Origin: JBBATK01 sp044224515
GTDB lineage: Bacteria > Bacteroidota > Ignavibacteria > Kapaibacteriales > NICIL-2
NCBI GenBank assembly: GCA_044224515.1
Contig: JBGAKH010000001.1
Span: forward strand, 1 to 64,000
DNA length: 64,000 nt
Direction: 5' to 3'
Shown: positions 63,833 to 64,000 of the stretch, piece after piece
How positions within the stretch are numbered: position 1 is the stretch's first letter
How the letters are laid out: the number at the start of each line of letters is the position of its first letter
The notes under the pieces: generated by a model
Databases searched by the model: none
The model's input: only the letters and a program-made list of their open reading frames with translations
What the model was told of the DNA's origin: nothing
Translations under genes and position numbers: made by a program

Positions 63833-64000
63833 TTGTTTTTCCGGAGCATTTTCGCCACTGATGTACAACGTGGAGTTGCTGCAGATGCAAAGTAGCGCAC
63901 CTAACTTTTTTGAGGTTTAGGTTTAGCGGTCTGCGTACTTTGCGTTCGCAAAAGAAATGAGGAGTCGTTTCCAAGGTCTGCGTAGCCCGAATAAATATCG

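Overview
The window looks like chromosomal DNA from a Gram-negative bacterium of the Bacteroidota/Chlorobiota/Kapabacteria (FCB) superphylum, with moderate GC. Four things point there. The lpxC gene is fused to fabZ (18981-20390). A 1432-residue secreted protein carries a C-terminal type IX secretion (T9SS) sorting domain (12407-16705). There is a bacillithiol gene, bshC (28814-30445). The envelope genes sit in the order corC-like, uppS, bamA, skp, skp, lpxD, lpxC/fabZ, lpxA, as is usual in this group. A Kapabacteria- or Ignavibacteria-like lineage is my best guess, but it is an inference. I see no phage, insertion sequence, CRISPR array, rRNA or tRNA; almost all of the window is core genome.

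Layout. 1-2071: a partial PhoH ATPase and two coiled-coil lipoproteins, one with LysM. 2266-7981: a fused nucleotidyltransferase/phosphomannomutase-like protein, an orphan PTS EIIA, hisS and a sensor kinase. 7982-8990: about 1 kb with no convincing gene but several short hairpins, ahead of a DUF6580 membrane protein. 9677-11103: kdsC-ytxH-DUF948 operon on the minus strand. 11233-18021: an M28 cyclotransferase-like enzyme, the large T9SS cargo and a PLP sulfur enzyme. 18208-27312: the outer-membrane and lipid A cluster. 27437-34327: a LEA14-like lipoprotein, a lone receiver protein, bshC, an aldehyde dehydrogenase, an unusual ROK kinase and dnaN. 34578-46451: psd, pssA, purS, purQ, two TatA-like genes, gatA, a membrane-anchored STAND-like NTPase, a gamma-carbonic anhydrase, purT, a type-4 uracil-DNA glycosylase, ddl and a PfkB kinase. 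46575-52403: a 75-residue membrane peptide, a 6-TM histidine kinase and a one-chain 2-oxoglutarate dehydrogenase E1/E2. 52643-64000: pepA, three related lipoproteins in tandem, an outer-membrane barrel, tryptophan 2,3-dioxygenase, an RDD protein, a fused methyltransferase-like/MTHFR enzyme coupled to a DoxX protein, an orphan lipoprotein, a small membrane protein and a REC-PP2C (RsbU-like) phosphatase.

How it fits together. The lpx genes plus kdsC make Kdo-lipid A. bamA and the two skp-like genes handle outer-membrane protein assembly, uppS and ddl feed peptidoglycan, psd/pssA make phosphatidylethanolamine, and purS/purQ/purT belong to purine synthesis. Twelve hairpin terminators, several of them bidirectional between convergent genes, mark the transcription units.

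The points most worth checking are: kdsC, which has a strong ribosome-binding site but an AUC where its start codon should be; the methyltransferase half of the MTHFR fusion, which has lost all three zinc-binding cysteines; the ROK kinase without its cysteine motif; the membrane-anchored STAND-like NTPase; the structured 1-kb gap before the DUF6580 gene; and the tandem lipoprotein trio.
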